DNA from: Streptomyces nodosus
Lineage (GTDB): Bacteria; Actinomycetota; Actinomycetes; Streptomycetales; Streptomycetaceae
Length of the DNA stretch: 64,000 nt
Reading direction: 5' to 3'
Assembly: GCF_008704995.1 (NCBI RefSeq)
Contig: NZ_CP023747.1
Span: forward strand, 4,805,501-4,869,500
The position numbers were made by a program, and so were the translations under genes. The notes under the pieces were generated by a model. The model was given only the letters and a program-made list of their open reading frames with translations. It did not search any database and had not been told where the DNA came from. Within the stretch, counting starts at the first letter, position 1. Each line of letters begins with the position of its first letter. Shown piece after piece: positions 43,760 through 52,149 of the stretch.

Positions 43760-44683
43760 ATGGGACGGTATGTCGTCCGGCGTCTGCTGCAGATGATCCC
43801 GGTCTTCGTCGGCGCCACCCTGCTGATCTTCCTCATGGTGAACGTCATGGGCGACCCGGTCGCGGGCCTGTGCGGCGAGAAGCAGTGCGACCCCGCCACG
43901 GCGGCCCAGCTGCGCCGGGAGTTCGGCCTCGACAGGCCCGTCTGGCAGCAGTACCTGACCTATATGGGCCATGTCTTCACCGGGGACTTCGGCACCGCTT
44001 TCACAGGGCAGCCGGTCACCGAACTGATGGGCACGGCCTTCCCGGTCACCCTCCGGCTCACCATCGTGGCGATCCTCTTCGAGGTCGTCATCGGGATCGC
44101 CTGCGGAGTGGTCACCGGGATGCGCCGCGGGCGGCCCGTCGACACCACGGTCCTGCTGCTCACCCTCGTGGTGATCTCGGTGCCCACCTTCGTCACCGGT
44201 CTGCTGCTCCAACTGCTGCTCGGCGTCCGCTGGGGCTGGGTCCGGCCGTCGGTCTCCCCGAACGCCGCCCTCGGCGAGCTGATCGTCCCCGGACTGGTCC
44301 TCGCCTCCGTCTCCCTCGCCTATGTCACCCGGCTGACCAGGACCTCCATCGCCGAGAACCGGCGGTCCGACTATGTCCGCACGGCCGTCGCCAAAGGGCT
44401 GCCGCGCCACCGGGTGATCACCCGTCATCTGCTGCGCAACTCGCTGATCCCCGTCGTCACCTTCATCGGCACCGACATCGGTGCCCTGATGGGCGGGGCG
44501 ATCGTCACCGAGCGGATCTTCAACATCCATGGCGTGGGCTATCAGCTCTACCAGGGGATCCTGCGGCAGAACACCCAGACGGTCGTCGGCTTCGTGACCG
44601 TCCTCGTCCTGGTCTTCCTGATCGCCAACCTGCTCGTCGACCTGCTGTACGCCGTACTCGACCCGAGGATCCGCTATGCCTGA
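43760..44683 (+). CDS. Oligopeptide ABC transporter permease (OppB type), system 2
   Basis: A 307-residue permease starting MGRYVVRRLLQMIPVFVGAT, with YVRTAVAKGLPRHRVITRHL as EAA loop and DPRIRYA at the end. Very close to the system-1 protein. An additional CGEKQCDP in the first extracellular loop is a possible disulphide. ATG 43760 with CCGGAGGCCCC. Overlaps the next gene by 8 bp, exactly as in system 1. Confidence 0.95.
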   Translation: MGRYVVRRLLQMIPVFVGATLLIFLMVNVMGDPVAGLCGEKQCDPATAAQLRREFGLDRPVWQQYLTYMGHVFTGDFGTAFTGQPVTELMGTAFPVTLRLTIVAILFEVVIGIACGVVTGMRRGRPVDTTVLLLTLVVISVPTFVTGLLLQLLLGVRWGWVRPSVSPNAALGELIVPGLVLASVSLAYVTRLTRTSIAENRRSDYVRTAVAKGLPRHRVITRHLLRNSLIPVVTFIGTDIGALMGGAIVTERIFNIHGVGYQLYQGILRQNTQTVVGFVTVLVLVFLIANLLVDLLYAVLDPRIRYA

Positions 44684-45638
44684 GCAGCCGCAGGAGCAGC
44701 AGCGCGAGGGTGCCGTCGCGGGGACCGGGATGGGCGGCGCCATGGATCTCGCCGCGGGCGAGGCGACCAGCCTGGAGAGGGCGCCCGGCGGACGCGCCCG
44801 CAGTCTGTGGTCCGACGCCCGGTGCGATCTGTGCCGCAACCCCGTCTTCCTGCTCTCCGCGCTGGTGATCCTCTTCCTGGTGGTGATCTCCGTCCGGCCG
44901 TCCCTGATCGCCTCCGGGAACCCGCTCACCTGCGATCTGGCGCAGTCCCAGGCGGGTCCCGGACCCGGGCACCCGTTCGGATACGACGGCCAGGGCTGCG
45001 ATGTGTACACCCGGACCGTCTACGGCGCCCGGGCGTCGGTCGTGGTCGGCGTCTGCGCCACGCTCGGCGTCGCCCTCCTCGGCTCGGTCCTGGGCGGGCT
45101 CGCCGGGTACTTCGGCGGCGGCTGGGACGCGCTGCTGTCCCGGGCCACCGACATCTTCTTCGCCATCCCGGTCGTCCTCGGCGGTCTGGTGCTGCTCTCC
45201 GTGGTGACCAGCAACAGCGTCTGGCCGGTCATCGGATTCATGGTGCTGCTGGGCTGGCCGCAGCTCTCCCGTATCGCCCGCGGCTCGGTGATCACCGCCA
45301 AGCAGCACGACTACGTCCAGGCCGCCCGCGCCCTGGGCGCCTCCCACTCCCGCATTCTGCTGCGGCACATCGCGCCCAATGCGATCGCCCCGGTGATCGT
45401 CGTGGCGACCATCGCCCTGGGCACCTATATCGCGCTGGAGGCCACCCTGTCCTACCTCGGCGTCGGACTGAAGCCGCCCAGCGTGTCCTGGGGCATCGAC
45501 ATCTCCGCCGCCTCCCCCTACATCCGCAACGCCCCGCACGCGCTGCTGTGGCCCTCGGGCGCCCTCGCCGTCACCGTGCTCGCGTTCATCATGCTCGGCG
45601 ACGCGGTGCGCGACGCCCTCGACCCCAAGCTGAGGTGA
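44676..45638 (+). CDS. Oligopeptide ABC transporter permease (OppC type), system 2
   Basis: A 320-residue permease. Hydrophilic N-terminus of ~60 residues, then PVFLLSALVILFLVVISVRP. CDLAQSQ and GYDGQGCDVYTRTVYGARAS mirror the Cys-containing loop of system 1. EAA loop YVQAARALGASHSRILLRHI. Ends DALDPKLR. ATG 44676 overlaps the OppB-type gene; the stop overlaps the GTG of the ATPase gene. Confidence 0.95.
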   Translation: MPEQPQEQQREGAVAGTGMGGAMDLAAGEATSLERAPGGRARSLWSDARCDLCRNPVFLLSALVILFLVVISVRPSLIASGNPLTCDLAQSQAGPGPGHPFGYDGQGCDVYTRTVYGARASVVVGVCATLGVALLGSVLGGLAGYFGGGWDALLSRATDIFFAIPVVLGGLVLLSVVTSNSVWPVIGFMVLLGWPQLSRIARGSVITAKQHDYVQAARALGASHSRILLRHIAPNAIAPVIVVATIALGTYIALEATLSYLGVGLKPPSVSWGIDISAASPYIRNAPHALLWPSGALAVTVLAFIMLGDAVRDALDPKLR

Positions 45639-46648
45639 CGGGCGTGCTGCTCGAAGTGCGCGACCTGCATGTGGAGTTCCGGACCCGGGACGGGATCACC
45701 CGGGCCGTCGACGGGGCCGGCTACGCCGTGGACGCGGGCGAGACGCTCGCCGTGCTCGGCGAGTCCGGCTCCGGAAAGTCCGTCACCGCGCAGGCCGTCA
45801 TGGGGATCCTGGACTGCCCGCCCGGCAGGATCACCGGCGGCCAGGTCCTCTTCCAGGGGCAGGACCTGCTCACGCTGAAGGAGGAACAGCGGCGCAGGAT
45901 CCGCGGCGCCCGGATGGCCATGATCTTCCAGGACGCGCTGTCCGCCCTCAACCCCGTGCTCACCGTGGGCGAGCAGCTCGGCGAGATGTTCGTGGTGCAC
46001 CGCGGCATGTCCCGCAAGGACGCCCGCGCCAGGGCCGTCGAGCTGATGGACCGGGTACGGATCCCGGCCGCCGCCCAGCGCGTGCGGGACCACCCCCATC
46101 AGTTCTCCGGCGGTATGCGCCAGCGCATCATGATCGCCATGGCGCTGGCCCTGGAGCCGGACCTGATCATCGCCGACGAGCCCACCACCGCTCTCGACGT
46201 CACCGTCCAGGCCCAGGTGATGGACCTGCTCGCCGAGTTGCAGCGCGAGTACCGCATGGGCCTGATCCTGATCACCCATGACCTCGGGGTGGTCGCGGAC
46301 GTCGCCGACCGGATCGCCGTGATGTACGCGGGCCGGATCGTCGAGTCCGCCCCCGTCCACGACCTCTACAAGGCACCCGCCCACCCGTACACCAGGGCGC
46401 TGCTGGACTCCATCCCGCGCCTGGACCAGAAGGGCCGGGAACTCCATGCCATCAAGGGGCTGCCGCCGAACCTGATGAACATCCCGCCCGGCTGCGCCTT
46501 CCACCCCCGCTGCCCCATGGCCCGGGACGTGTGCCGCACCGATGTGCCGCCCCTCCACGAGGTCATCGACGACCGGGCGGGCGGCCCGCCGGGCGGGCGA
46601 GCGAGCGCCTGCCACTTCTGGAGGGAGTGCCTGCATGACAGAACCTGA
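45635..46648 (+). CDS. Oligopeptide ABC transporter ATPase (OppD type), system 2
   Basis: A 337-residue ATPase. LLEVRDLHVEFRTRDGITRA, Walker A GESGSGKS, signature SGGMRQRIMIAMALALEPD, Walker B LIIADEPTTALD and the C-terminal GCAFHPRCPMARDVCRTD. Over long stretches it is identical to the system-1 OppD-type protein. The start GTG 45635 overlaps the permease stop (GTGA); GTG 45644 is an alternative that still keeps LLEVRDL. The 3' end overlaps the OppF-type gene by 14 bp. Confidence 0.95.
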   Translation: MTGVLLEVRDLHVEFRTRDGITRAVDGAGYAVDAGETLAVLGESGSGKSVTAQAVMGILDCPPGRITGGQVLFQGQDLLTLKEEQRRRIRGARMAMIFQDALSALNPVLTVGEQLGEMFVVHRGMSRKDARARAVELMDRVRIPAAAQRVRDHPHQFSGGMRQRIMIAMALALEPDLIIADEPTTALDVTVQAQVMDLLAELQREYRMGLILITHDLGVVADVADRIAVMYAGRIVESAPVHDLYKAPAHPYTRALLDSIPRLDQKGRELHAIKGLPPNLMNIPPGCAFHPRCPMARDVCRTDVPPLHEVIDDRAGGPPGGRASACHFWRECLHDRT

Positions 46649-47690
46649 GCCGATTCTCCAGGTCAGCGGGCTGGTCAAGCACTACCCGCTCACCCGGGGG
46701 ATTCTTTTCAAGAAGCAGATCGGCGCGGTCAGGGCGGTCGACGGCGTCGACTTCGTCCTGGGCCGCGGAGAGACCCTCGGCATCGTCGGGGAGTCCGGCT
46801 GCGGCAAGTCGACACTCGCCCGGCTGCTGGTCCATCTGGAGACGCCGACGGCCGGGACGATCCGCTACCGGGGCGAGGACATCACCCGGCTGTCCGGACG
46901 CGCCCTCAAGGCCGTGCGGCGCAACATCCAGATGGTGTTCCAGGACCCCTACACCTCGCTCAACCCCCGGATGACCGTGGGCGACATCATCGGGGAGCCG
47001 TACGAGATCCATCCCGAGGCCGCGCCCAAGGGAGACCGGCGCCGGCGGGTGCGGGAACTGCTGGACGTGGTGGGGCTCGACCCCGACTTCATCAACCGCT
47101 ATCCGCACCAGTTCTCCGGCGGCCAGCGCCAGCGCATCGGCATCGCCCGGGGTCTCGCGCTGCGCCCGGAGATCATCGTCGCCGACGAGCCGGTCTCCGC
47201 GCTCGATGTCTCCGTGCAGGCCCAGGTGATCAATCTGCTGGCCGGGCTCCAGGCCGAGTTCGGTCTGTCGTACGTCTTCATCGCGCACGATCTCTCGATC
47301 GTGCGGCACATCTCCGACCGGATCGGGGTGATGTACCTCGGGCGGATCGTGGAGACCGGCAGGGACGCGGAGATCTACGAGCATCCGACGCACCCCTACA
47401 CCCAGGCCCTGCTGTCGGCCGTCCCGGTGCCCGATCCGGAGGCGCGCGGACGCCGGGAACGGATCATTCTCAGCGGTGATGTGCCGTCCCCGGCGGACAT
47501 CCCCTCCGGCTGCCGCTTCCGCACCCGCTGCTGGAAGGCCAGGGAGCGGTGCGCCCTTCAGATGCCGCCGCTCGCCGTCCCCGAGGGGTTCCGTCCCGGG
47601 ACGGGGCCGGCCGCGCACCCCTCGGCGTGCTTCTTCGCGGAGGAGAAGCAGGTGGTGCCGCCCGAGGAGCCCGCTCCATCCGTTCGGTGA
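46635..47690 (+). CDS. Oligopeptide ABC transporter ATPase (OppF type), system 2
   Basis: A 351-residue ATPase. VSGLVKHYPLTRGILFKKQI, Walker A GESGCGKST, QMVFQDPYTSLNPRMTVGDI, signature SGGQRQRIGIARGLALRPE, Walker B IIVADEPVSALD, VFIAHDLSIVRH, C-terminal GCRFRTRCWKARERC. It lacks the 37-residue acidic extension of its system-1 paralogue. ATG 46635 within the end of the OppD-type gene. Last gene of the operon. Confidence 0.95.
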   Translation: MTEPEPILQVSGLVKHYPLTRGILFKKQIGAVRAVDGVDFVLGRGETLGIVGESGCGKSTLARLLVHLETPTAGTIRYRGEDITRLSGRALKAVRRNIQMVFQDPYTSLNPRMTVGDIIGEPYEIHPEAAPKGDRRRRVRELLDVVGLDPDFINRYPHQFSGGQRQRIGIARGLALRPEIIVADEPVSALDVSVQAQVINLLAGLQAEFGLSYVFIAHDLSIVRHISDRIGVMYLGRIVETGRDAEIYEHPTHPYTQALLSAVPVPDPEARGRRERIILSGDVPSPADIPSGCRFRTRCWKARERCALQMPPLAVPEGFRPGTGPAAHPSACFFAEEKQVVPPEEPAPSVR

Positions 47691-47796
47691 CGGTTGGTGC
47701 GGGAATATCGTTTACGTCCGGGAAATCCGGCCGACGCGGTGGTGACACACCGGGGCGGCACGGTGAGGGGTGTACGTCCGTGCGGGGTGCCGTGAA

Positions 47797-47830
47797 CGGG
47801 CCGGGCGCGCACAGCGTGGCGCCCGGCCCG
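47797..47830. terminator. Bidirectional terminator between opp system 2 and the S9 peptidase
   Basis: Arms cgggccgggcgc and gcgcccggcccg pair perfectly over 12 bp; flanking gtgaa and ttcac can extend the stem. It sits between two convergent genes. Confidence 0.65.
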
Positions 47831-47863
47831 TCCTTCACGCCCGGTTCTCCCGGCCCGTTCCGC

Positions 47864-50026
47864 TCAGCCGCGGCCCTCCCGGTCCGTGTCCTCCCGGTCC
47901 AGGCGCAGGGCCCGTCGCAGGAAGTCCCGCTGGAGCAGCAGCAGATTCTCCGCGACCGCCTCCTGCGGGGTCATATGGGTCACCCCGGACAGCGGCAGCA
48001 CCTCATGGGGGCGGCCCGCGGCCAGCAGGGCGGAGGACAGCCGCAGGGAGTGGGCCACCACCACATTGTCGTCCGCCAGCCCATGGATGATCATCATCGG
48101 GCGGGCCGGCTCCGCGGCGTCCACCAGGCCCGCGTCGTCGATCAGGGAGTTGCGGCGGTACACCTCGGGCTGTCGCTCCGGGTCGCCCAGATAGCGCTCC
48201 TGGTAGTGGGTGTCGTACAGCCGCAGATCGGTCACCGGGGCACCGACCACGGCCGCATGGAAGACATCCGGGCGGCGCAGTGCCGCGAGCGCCGCCAGAT
48301 AGCCGCCGAAGGACCAGCCGCGGATCGCCACCCGGTCCAGATCGAGCGGGAAGTCGCCGGCCAGGGAGTGCAGGGCGTCGACCTGGTCCTGGAGCACCAC
48401 CGCCGCGATGTCGTCCTTCACCGCCTGCTCCCAGGCGGGGGAGCGGCCCGGGGTGCCCCGGCCGTCCGCGACGATCACCGCGAAGCCCTGATCGGCGAAC
48501 CACTGCGAGGTCAGATACGGGTTGTGCGCGGCCATCACGCGCTGCCCGTGCGGGCCACCATAGGGGTCCATCAGGACGGGGAGGGGGGTGTCACCGGAGT
48601 AGTCCGTAGGCATAAGCACGGCGCATGGGATCCGGCGTGCGCCCCCTTGTGTGAGCCTGACGCGCGGGGACAGAGCGGGACGTTCCGCATAAGACGCCAC
48701 GGTCGCCAGGACCTTGCCCTCGCGCAGCACCTGTGCCTGGGCGCCCGGGCGGCCGAGCACCGAGGAGACGAGCACGGTCAGGCCCCCGGCGCGCACCGCC
48801 GAGTGCACACCCGGTTCTTGCGACACGCGCTCGACACCGAGTTCATTGACACGATAGACATGGACCTCGCCGATCTCGGGGTCCGTGGCCGTCTCCCCGG
48901 CCGAGGCGGCCACCAGCACATCGCCGTCCGAGACGTCGAGCACCGCCCGCACCTGCAACTGGGCGCCGGTCAGCGGCCGTTCGCCCACCGCGAGCACCCG
49001 CGCGCCACCCTCGTCGGAGATCCGCACCAGCTGTCCCGAGGGGCTCCAACAGGGCACTCCGGGGAAAAGTTCCAGCCAATTTGGATCTTCTTCCGCGTGC
49101 ACCATCCGGGTCTCCCCGGTGTCCGGGTTGACGGCCAGGAACAGCTGGCCGCGCTGGTCCCGCGACTGCACCAGAATCAGTGGTGCACCCGCCGCTGACC
49201 AGTGCACACGTGCCAGATAGGGGTACCCGGACCGGTCCCAGGCGACCTCCGTGCGCGCCCCGTCGAGGCCCAGGACGAACAGGCGCACCTCGGCGTTGTC
49301 GGTGCCCGCCGCGGGGTAGGCGACCTGGCGCGGTTCCCGTGCCGGACGGGCCGGATCGGAGATCCACCACCGCCGTACCGGCGTGTCGTCCACGCGCGCC
49401 ACGAGCAAGCGGTCGGACTCCGGTGACCACCAGAAACCTCGCGAACGCGACATCTCCTCGGCCGCGATGAACTCGGCCAGCCCATAGGAGACCGTACCCT
49501 GCCCGTCCGTGGGCTCCGGCTCCGCCAGTGCCCGGTCGCCCTCGCCGTCGGTGCCCACCACGCGCAGGGCGCCCCGGGCGACGTAGGCCACATGCCGTCC
49601 GTCGGGGGACGGACGGGGGTCGATCACCGGTCCGGACACGGGCAGTTCACGGGTCGTCCCGGCTCGCAGTTCCGCTGTGAAAAGCCGTCCTGACAAGGCA
49701 AAAGAGGCCAACTCCACGGCGCTGTCGGTGGCGTAGCCGACGATGCCGGCACCGCCCTCACGACTGCGTTCCCGGCGGGCGAGTTCCTCGGGCGGCAACT
49801 GTTCGTCGGAGCCCCCGAGAAGGGCGCGCGGGTCGGCCACCGGGCGTTCCGTGCCGTCCGCCGGATCGAGGACCCACAGCTGATGGGAGCGGTCCGTGCC
49901 GGACGAGGAGCGCAGGAACGCGACACGGGAACCGTCGGGCGAGGCGCTGAACAAACGCGGCGCGCCGAGCGTGAATCGCTGCGTCCGCGCGTGCTGTCGG
50001 GGGAAGGAAGCAGACTCGGTCGTCAT
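47864..50026 (-). CDS. S9 family (dipeptidyl-peptidase IV-like) serine peptidase
   Basis: A 720-residue cytoplasmic enzyme: no signal peptide. The N-terminal ~450 residues form the DPP4-type propeller (LFSASPDGSRVAFLRSSSGT, SRGFWWSPESDRLLVARVDD, DPNWLELFPGVPCWSPSGQL). The C-terminal alpha/beta hydrolase has the nucleophile in GWSFGGYLA, Asp in HGLADDNV and His in SGVTHMTPQ, a complete triad. The double Glu of DPP4 enzymes is suggested by EFIAAEEMSRSRGF. It should cleave dipeptides or short peptides, a sensible partner of the oligopeptide importer encoded convergently. ATG 50026; an upstream in-frame start would add an unlikely leader. Confidence 0.93.
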   Translation of the reverse strand: MTTESASFPRQHARTQRFTLGAPRLFSASPDGSRVAFLRSSSGTDRSHQLWVLDPADGTERPVADPRALLGGSDEQLPPEELARRERSREGGAGIVGYATDSAVELASFALSGRLFTAELRAGTTRELPVSGPVIDPRPSPDGRHVAYVARGALRVVGTDGEGDRALAEPEPTDGQGTVSYGLAEFIAAEEMSRSRGFWWSPESDRLLVARVDDTPVRRWWISDPARPAREPRQVAYPAAGTDNAEVRLFVLGLDGARTEVAWDRSGYPYLARVHWSAAGAPLILVQSRDQRGQLFLAVNPDTGETRMVHAEEDPNWLELFPGVPCWSPSGQLVRISDEGGARVLAVGERPLTGAQLQVRAVLDVSDGDVLVAASAGETATDPEIGEVHVYRVNELGVERVSQEPGVHSAVRAGGLTVLVSSVLGRPGAQAQVLREGKVLATVASYAERPALSPRVRLTQGGARRIPCAVLMPTDYSGDTPLPVLMDPYGGPHGQRVMAAHNPYLTSQWFADQGFAVIVADGRGTPGRSPAWEQAVKDDIAAVVLQDQVDALHSLAGDFPLDLDRVAIRGWSFGGYLAALAALRRPDVFHAAVVGAPVTDLRLYDTHYQERYLGDPERQPEVYRRNSLIDDAGLVDAAEPARPMMIIHGLADDNVVVAHSLRLSSALLAAGRPHEVLPLSGVTHMTPQEAVAENLLLLQRDFLRRALRLDREDTDREGRG

Positions 50027-50242
50027 GCCCCGACCATATTGGCCATGCGCCCCCTTGTGCGGCCGTGCGCCGACGGATGCGCACGTACGGATAGTTATGA
50101 TCACTAGCGCACAGTGGGTATGAACCCGCTGGCATTCAGGTGGATTTATCTGCGTGCGACGGTACGCGGAGAGATCCGCCTGGATTCCATGCCCCCTAGT
50201 CCGACCCCCGCGCCCCTGTGGAACTTTTGGAGGTGAGCCGCC

Positions 50243-50437
50243 GTGGCACTCTCGATTTCGGCGGTGGTGCTGCTGGCGATCGTCGTCATCCTTCTCATCA
50301 AGAAGTCAGGCCTGAAGGCCGTGCATGCCATCGTGTGCATGCTGCTCGGCTTCTATCTCGCCTCCTCGACCGTCGCCCCGACGATCAGCGACCTGACGAC
50401 GAACATCGCGGGGATGATCGGAAGCATCAAGTTCTGA
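50243..50437 (+). CDS. Small two-helix membrane protein
   Basis: A 64-residue protein with two hydrophobic helices: LSISAVVLLAIVVILLIKK and VHAIVCMLLGFYLASSTVA, then a short polar end. No known function; similar short proteins are conserved in Streptomyces at this kind of locus, between the peptidase and mshB. GTG 50243 with an excellent GGAGGTGAG site, which argues for real translation. Confidence 0.8.
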   Translation: MALSISAVVLLAIVVILLIKKSGLKAVHAIVCMLLGFYLASSTVAPTISDLTTNIAGMIGSIKF

Positions 50438-50597
50438 CCCGCGGTACATCCGTGGGCCCCGGTGTGTGTGACCGGGGCCCGCTCCCGGCGCTCCGTCGCC
50501 CCCGGGAGGCGTTTCCCGCGATGTCGGCGCCCCGAGGGCCGGTGAGACGGCCGACGGGGGCCCGAAGGGCCGGCAGGGGCTCTCGTAGGCTGGTGCC

Positions 50598-51509
50598 ATG
50601 ACGGATCTGCCCGACCGGCGTCTGCTCCTGGTGCACGCGCACCCGGACGACGAGTCGATCAACAACGGCGCGACCATGGCCAGATATGCGGCCGAGGGTG
50701 CCAGGGTGACGCTGGTGACCTGCACGCTCGGTGAGGAGGGCGAGGTCATCCCGCCCGCCCTCGCGCATCTCGCGCCCGACCGCGACGACGTGCTGGGCCC
50801 CCATCGGGCCGGCGAACTGGCCGCCGCCATGGCGGAGCTCGGCGTCATCGACCACCGCTTCCTCGGCGGCCCCGGCCGCTACCGCGACTCCGGGATGATG
50901 GACGCCCCGCAGAACCGCCGCCCTGAGGCCTTCTGGTCCGCGGACCTCGACGAGGCCGCCGGCCATCTGGTGGCGGTCGTCCGGGAGGTGCGCCCCCAGG
51001 TCCTCGTCACCTACGACCCCGACGGCGGCTACGGCCATCCCGATCACATCCAGGCCCACCGGGTCGCCGTGCGCGCCGCCGAACTGGCCGGGGACCCCGG
51101 CTTCCGGCCCGAGCTCGGCGGGCCCTGGGAGATCGCCAAGATCTACTGGAACCGGATGCCGCGCCCGGTCGCCGAGGCCGCCTTCGCCCGTCTCGGCGAG
51201 GAACTCGGGGGAACGCCCTTCACCGAGGCGGCGAGCGTCGAGGACGTCCCCGGGGTGGTCGACGAGGCGCTGGTCACCACGGAGATCGACGGGGCCGGGT
51301 TCGCTGCCGCGAAGGTCGCGGCGATGGCGGCGCACCGCACCCAGATCGAGGTCGCGGAGCCCTGGTTCGCGCTCTCCAACGCCCTGGCCCAGCCGCTGTT
51401 CACCACCGAGTACTACACATTGGTGCGCGGCGGCACGACGGTTCCTCCGGTCGGGGACCGGAGCGCCTCGGACCGTGAGACGGACCTGTTCCAGGGAGTG
51501 GCCCCATGA
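50598..51509 (+). CDS. mshB: MshB, N-acetyl-GlcNAc-Ins deacetylase of mycothiol synthesis
   Basis: A 303-residue LmbE/PIG-L family zinc deacetylase. Motifs: VHAHPDDESINNG with His15 and Asp18, TCTLGEEGE, and YDPDGGYGHPDHIQAHR with His147 and His150 region. These are the zinc and catalytic residues of MshB, which removes acetyl from 1-D-myo-inosityl-2-acetamido-2-deoxy-alpha-D-glucopyranoside; the related Mca would show a different N-terminus and size. ATG 50598, directly before the conserved core. Its stop overlaps the ATG of the next gene. Confidence 0.95.
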   Translation: MTDLPDRRLLLVHAHPDDESINNGATMARYAAEGARVTLVTCTLGEEGEVIPPALAHLAPDRDDVLGPHRAGELAAAMAELGVIDHRFLGGPGRYRDSGMMDAPQNRRPEAFWSADLDEAAGHLVAVVREVRPQVLVTYDPDGGYGHPDHIQAHRVAVRAAELAGDPGFRPELGGPWEIAKIYWNRMPRPVAEAAFARLGEELGGTPFTEAASVEDVPGVVDEALVTTEIDGAGFAAAKVAAMAAHRTQIEVAEPWFALSNALAQPLFTTEYYTLVRGGTTVPPVGDRSASDRETDLFQGVAP

Positions 51510-51913
51510 CGTTCACCGGCAAGCAGCAGAACATGTACGCGCCGCCGCCGGCCATGCCCTCGGCCGGACGGATCGCCGCCTGTGCGGGCCTGTTCGTGCT
51601 CGGCGCGGTGGTCGGTGTCGCGGGCGGGCTGGTGCAGTCCGGCTGGTTCCCGGGCGGGTTGCTCCTCGCGCTGGCGGGCGCCGCCGGGCTCTTCGTCGGG
51701 GGCGCGCACGCCCTGGCAGGCCGTGCGGGGGCCGTCGCGCCTGCAATCGGTTGGATGATCGCCGTCGTGCTGCTCACCACCAGCCGCCCGGAGGGGGACT
51801 TCCTGTTCGCCGCGGGGCTCGGTTCGTATCTCTTCCTGCTCGGCGGGATGGCCGTCGCTGTGATCTGTGCCACCCTTTGCCGGGGGCGGCGACCGGGCGG
51901 GCCGGTGGTCTGA
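51506..51913 (+). CDS. Small membrane protein (DUF6113-like) coupled to mshB
   Basis: A 135-residue protein with four hydrophobic segments: AACAGLFVLGAVVGVAGGLV, GGLLLALAGAAGLFVGGAHA, GWMIAVVLLTTS and GSYLFLLGGMAVAVICATLC. Starts ATG 51506, overlapping mshB (ATGA), so the two are translated together. No catalytic motif. A link to thiol metabolism is suggested only by the overlap. Confidence 0.85.
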   Translation: MTFTGKQQNMYAPPPAMPSAGRIAACAGLFVLGAVVGVAGGLVQSGWFPGGLLLALAGAAGLFVGGAHALAGRAGAVAPAIGWMIAVVLLTTSRPEGDFLFAAGLGSYLFLLGGMAVAVICATLCRGRRPGGPVV

Positions 51914-52149
51914 CCCCGTCGGTGATGTACCGGTTCGCCGTACGGGTCAGGGGATGTCCTCCCCGGAAAAGCCGCTGCACACAGGGCTGTCGCGGGCGGT
52001 TTTACCCGGCGGGCGCGTCGCAGGGTCACGAGTGGCCAGTATGGTGGTGCGCGCCGCCGCGCCTCCCCCATGGTCTCGACGTCGTTCGAGAGGGGGACCC
52101 CACCTGTTGAGGTCGAAACAGGCGGTGGAGCCAACCGGGAGAACCTGCC

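Noticed and set aside
42023..45010. Minus-strand open frame of about 995 codons opposite oligopeptide operon 2
   Set aside because: Same reason: antisense of three clear transporter genes, with no domain of its own.
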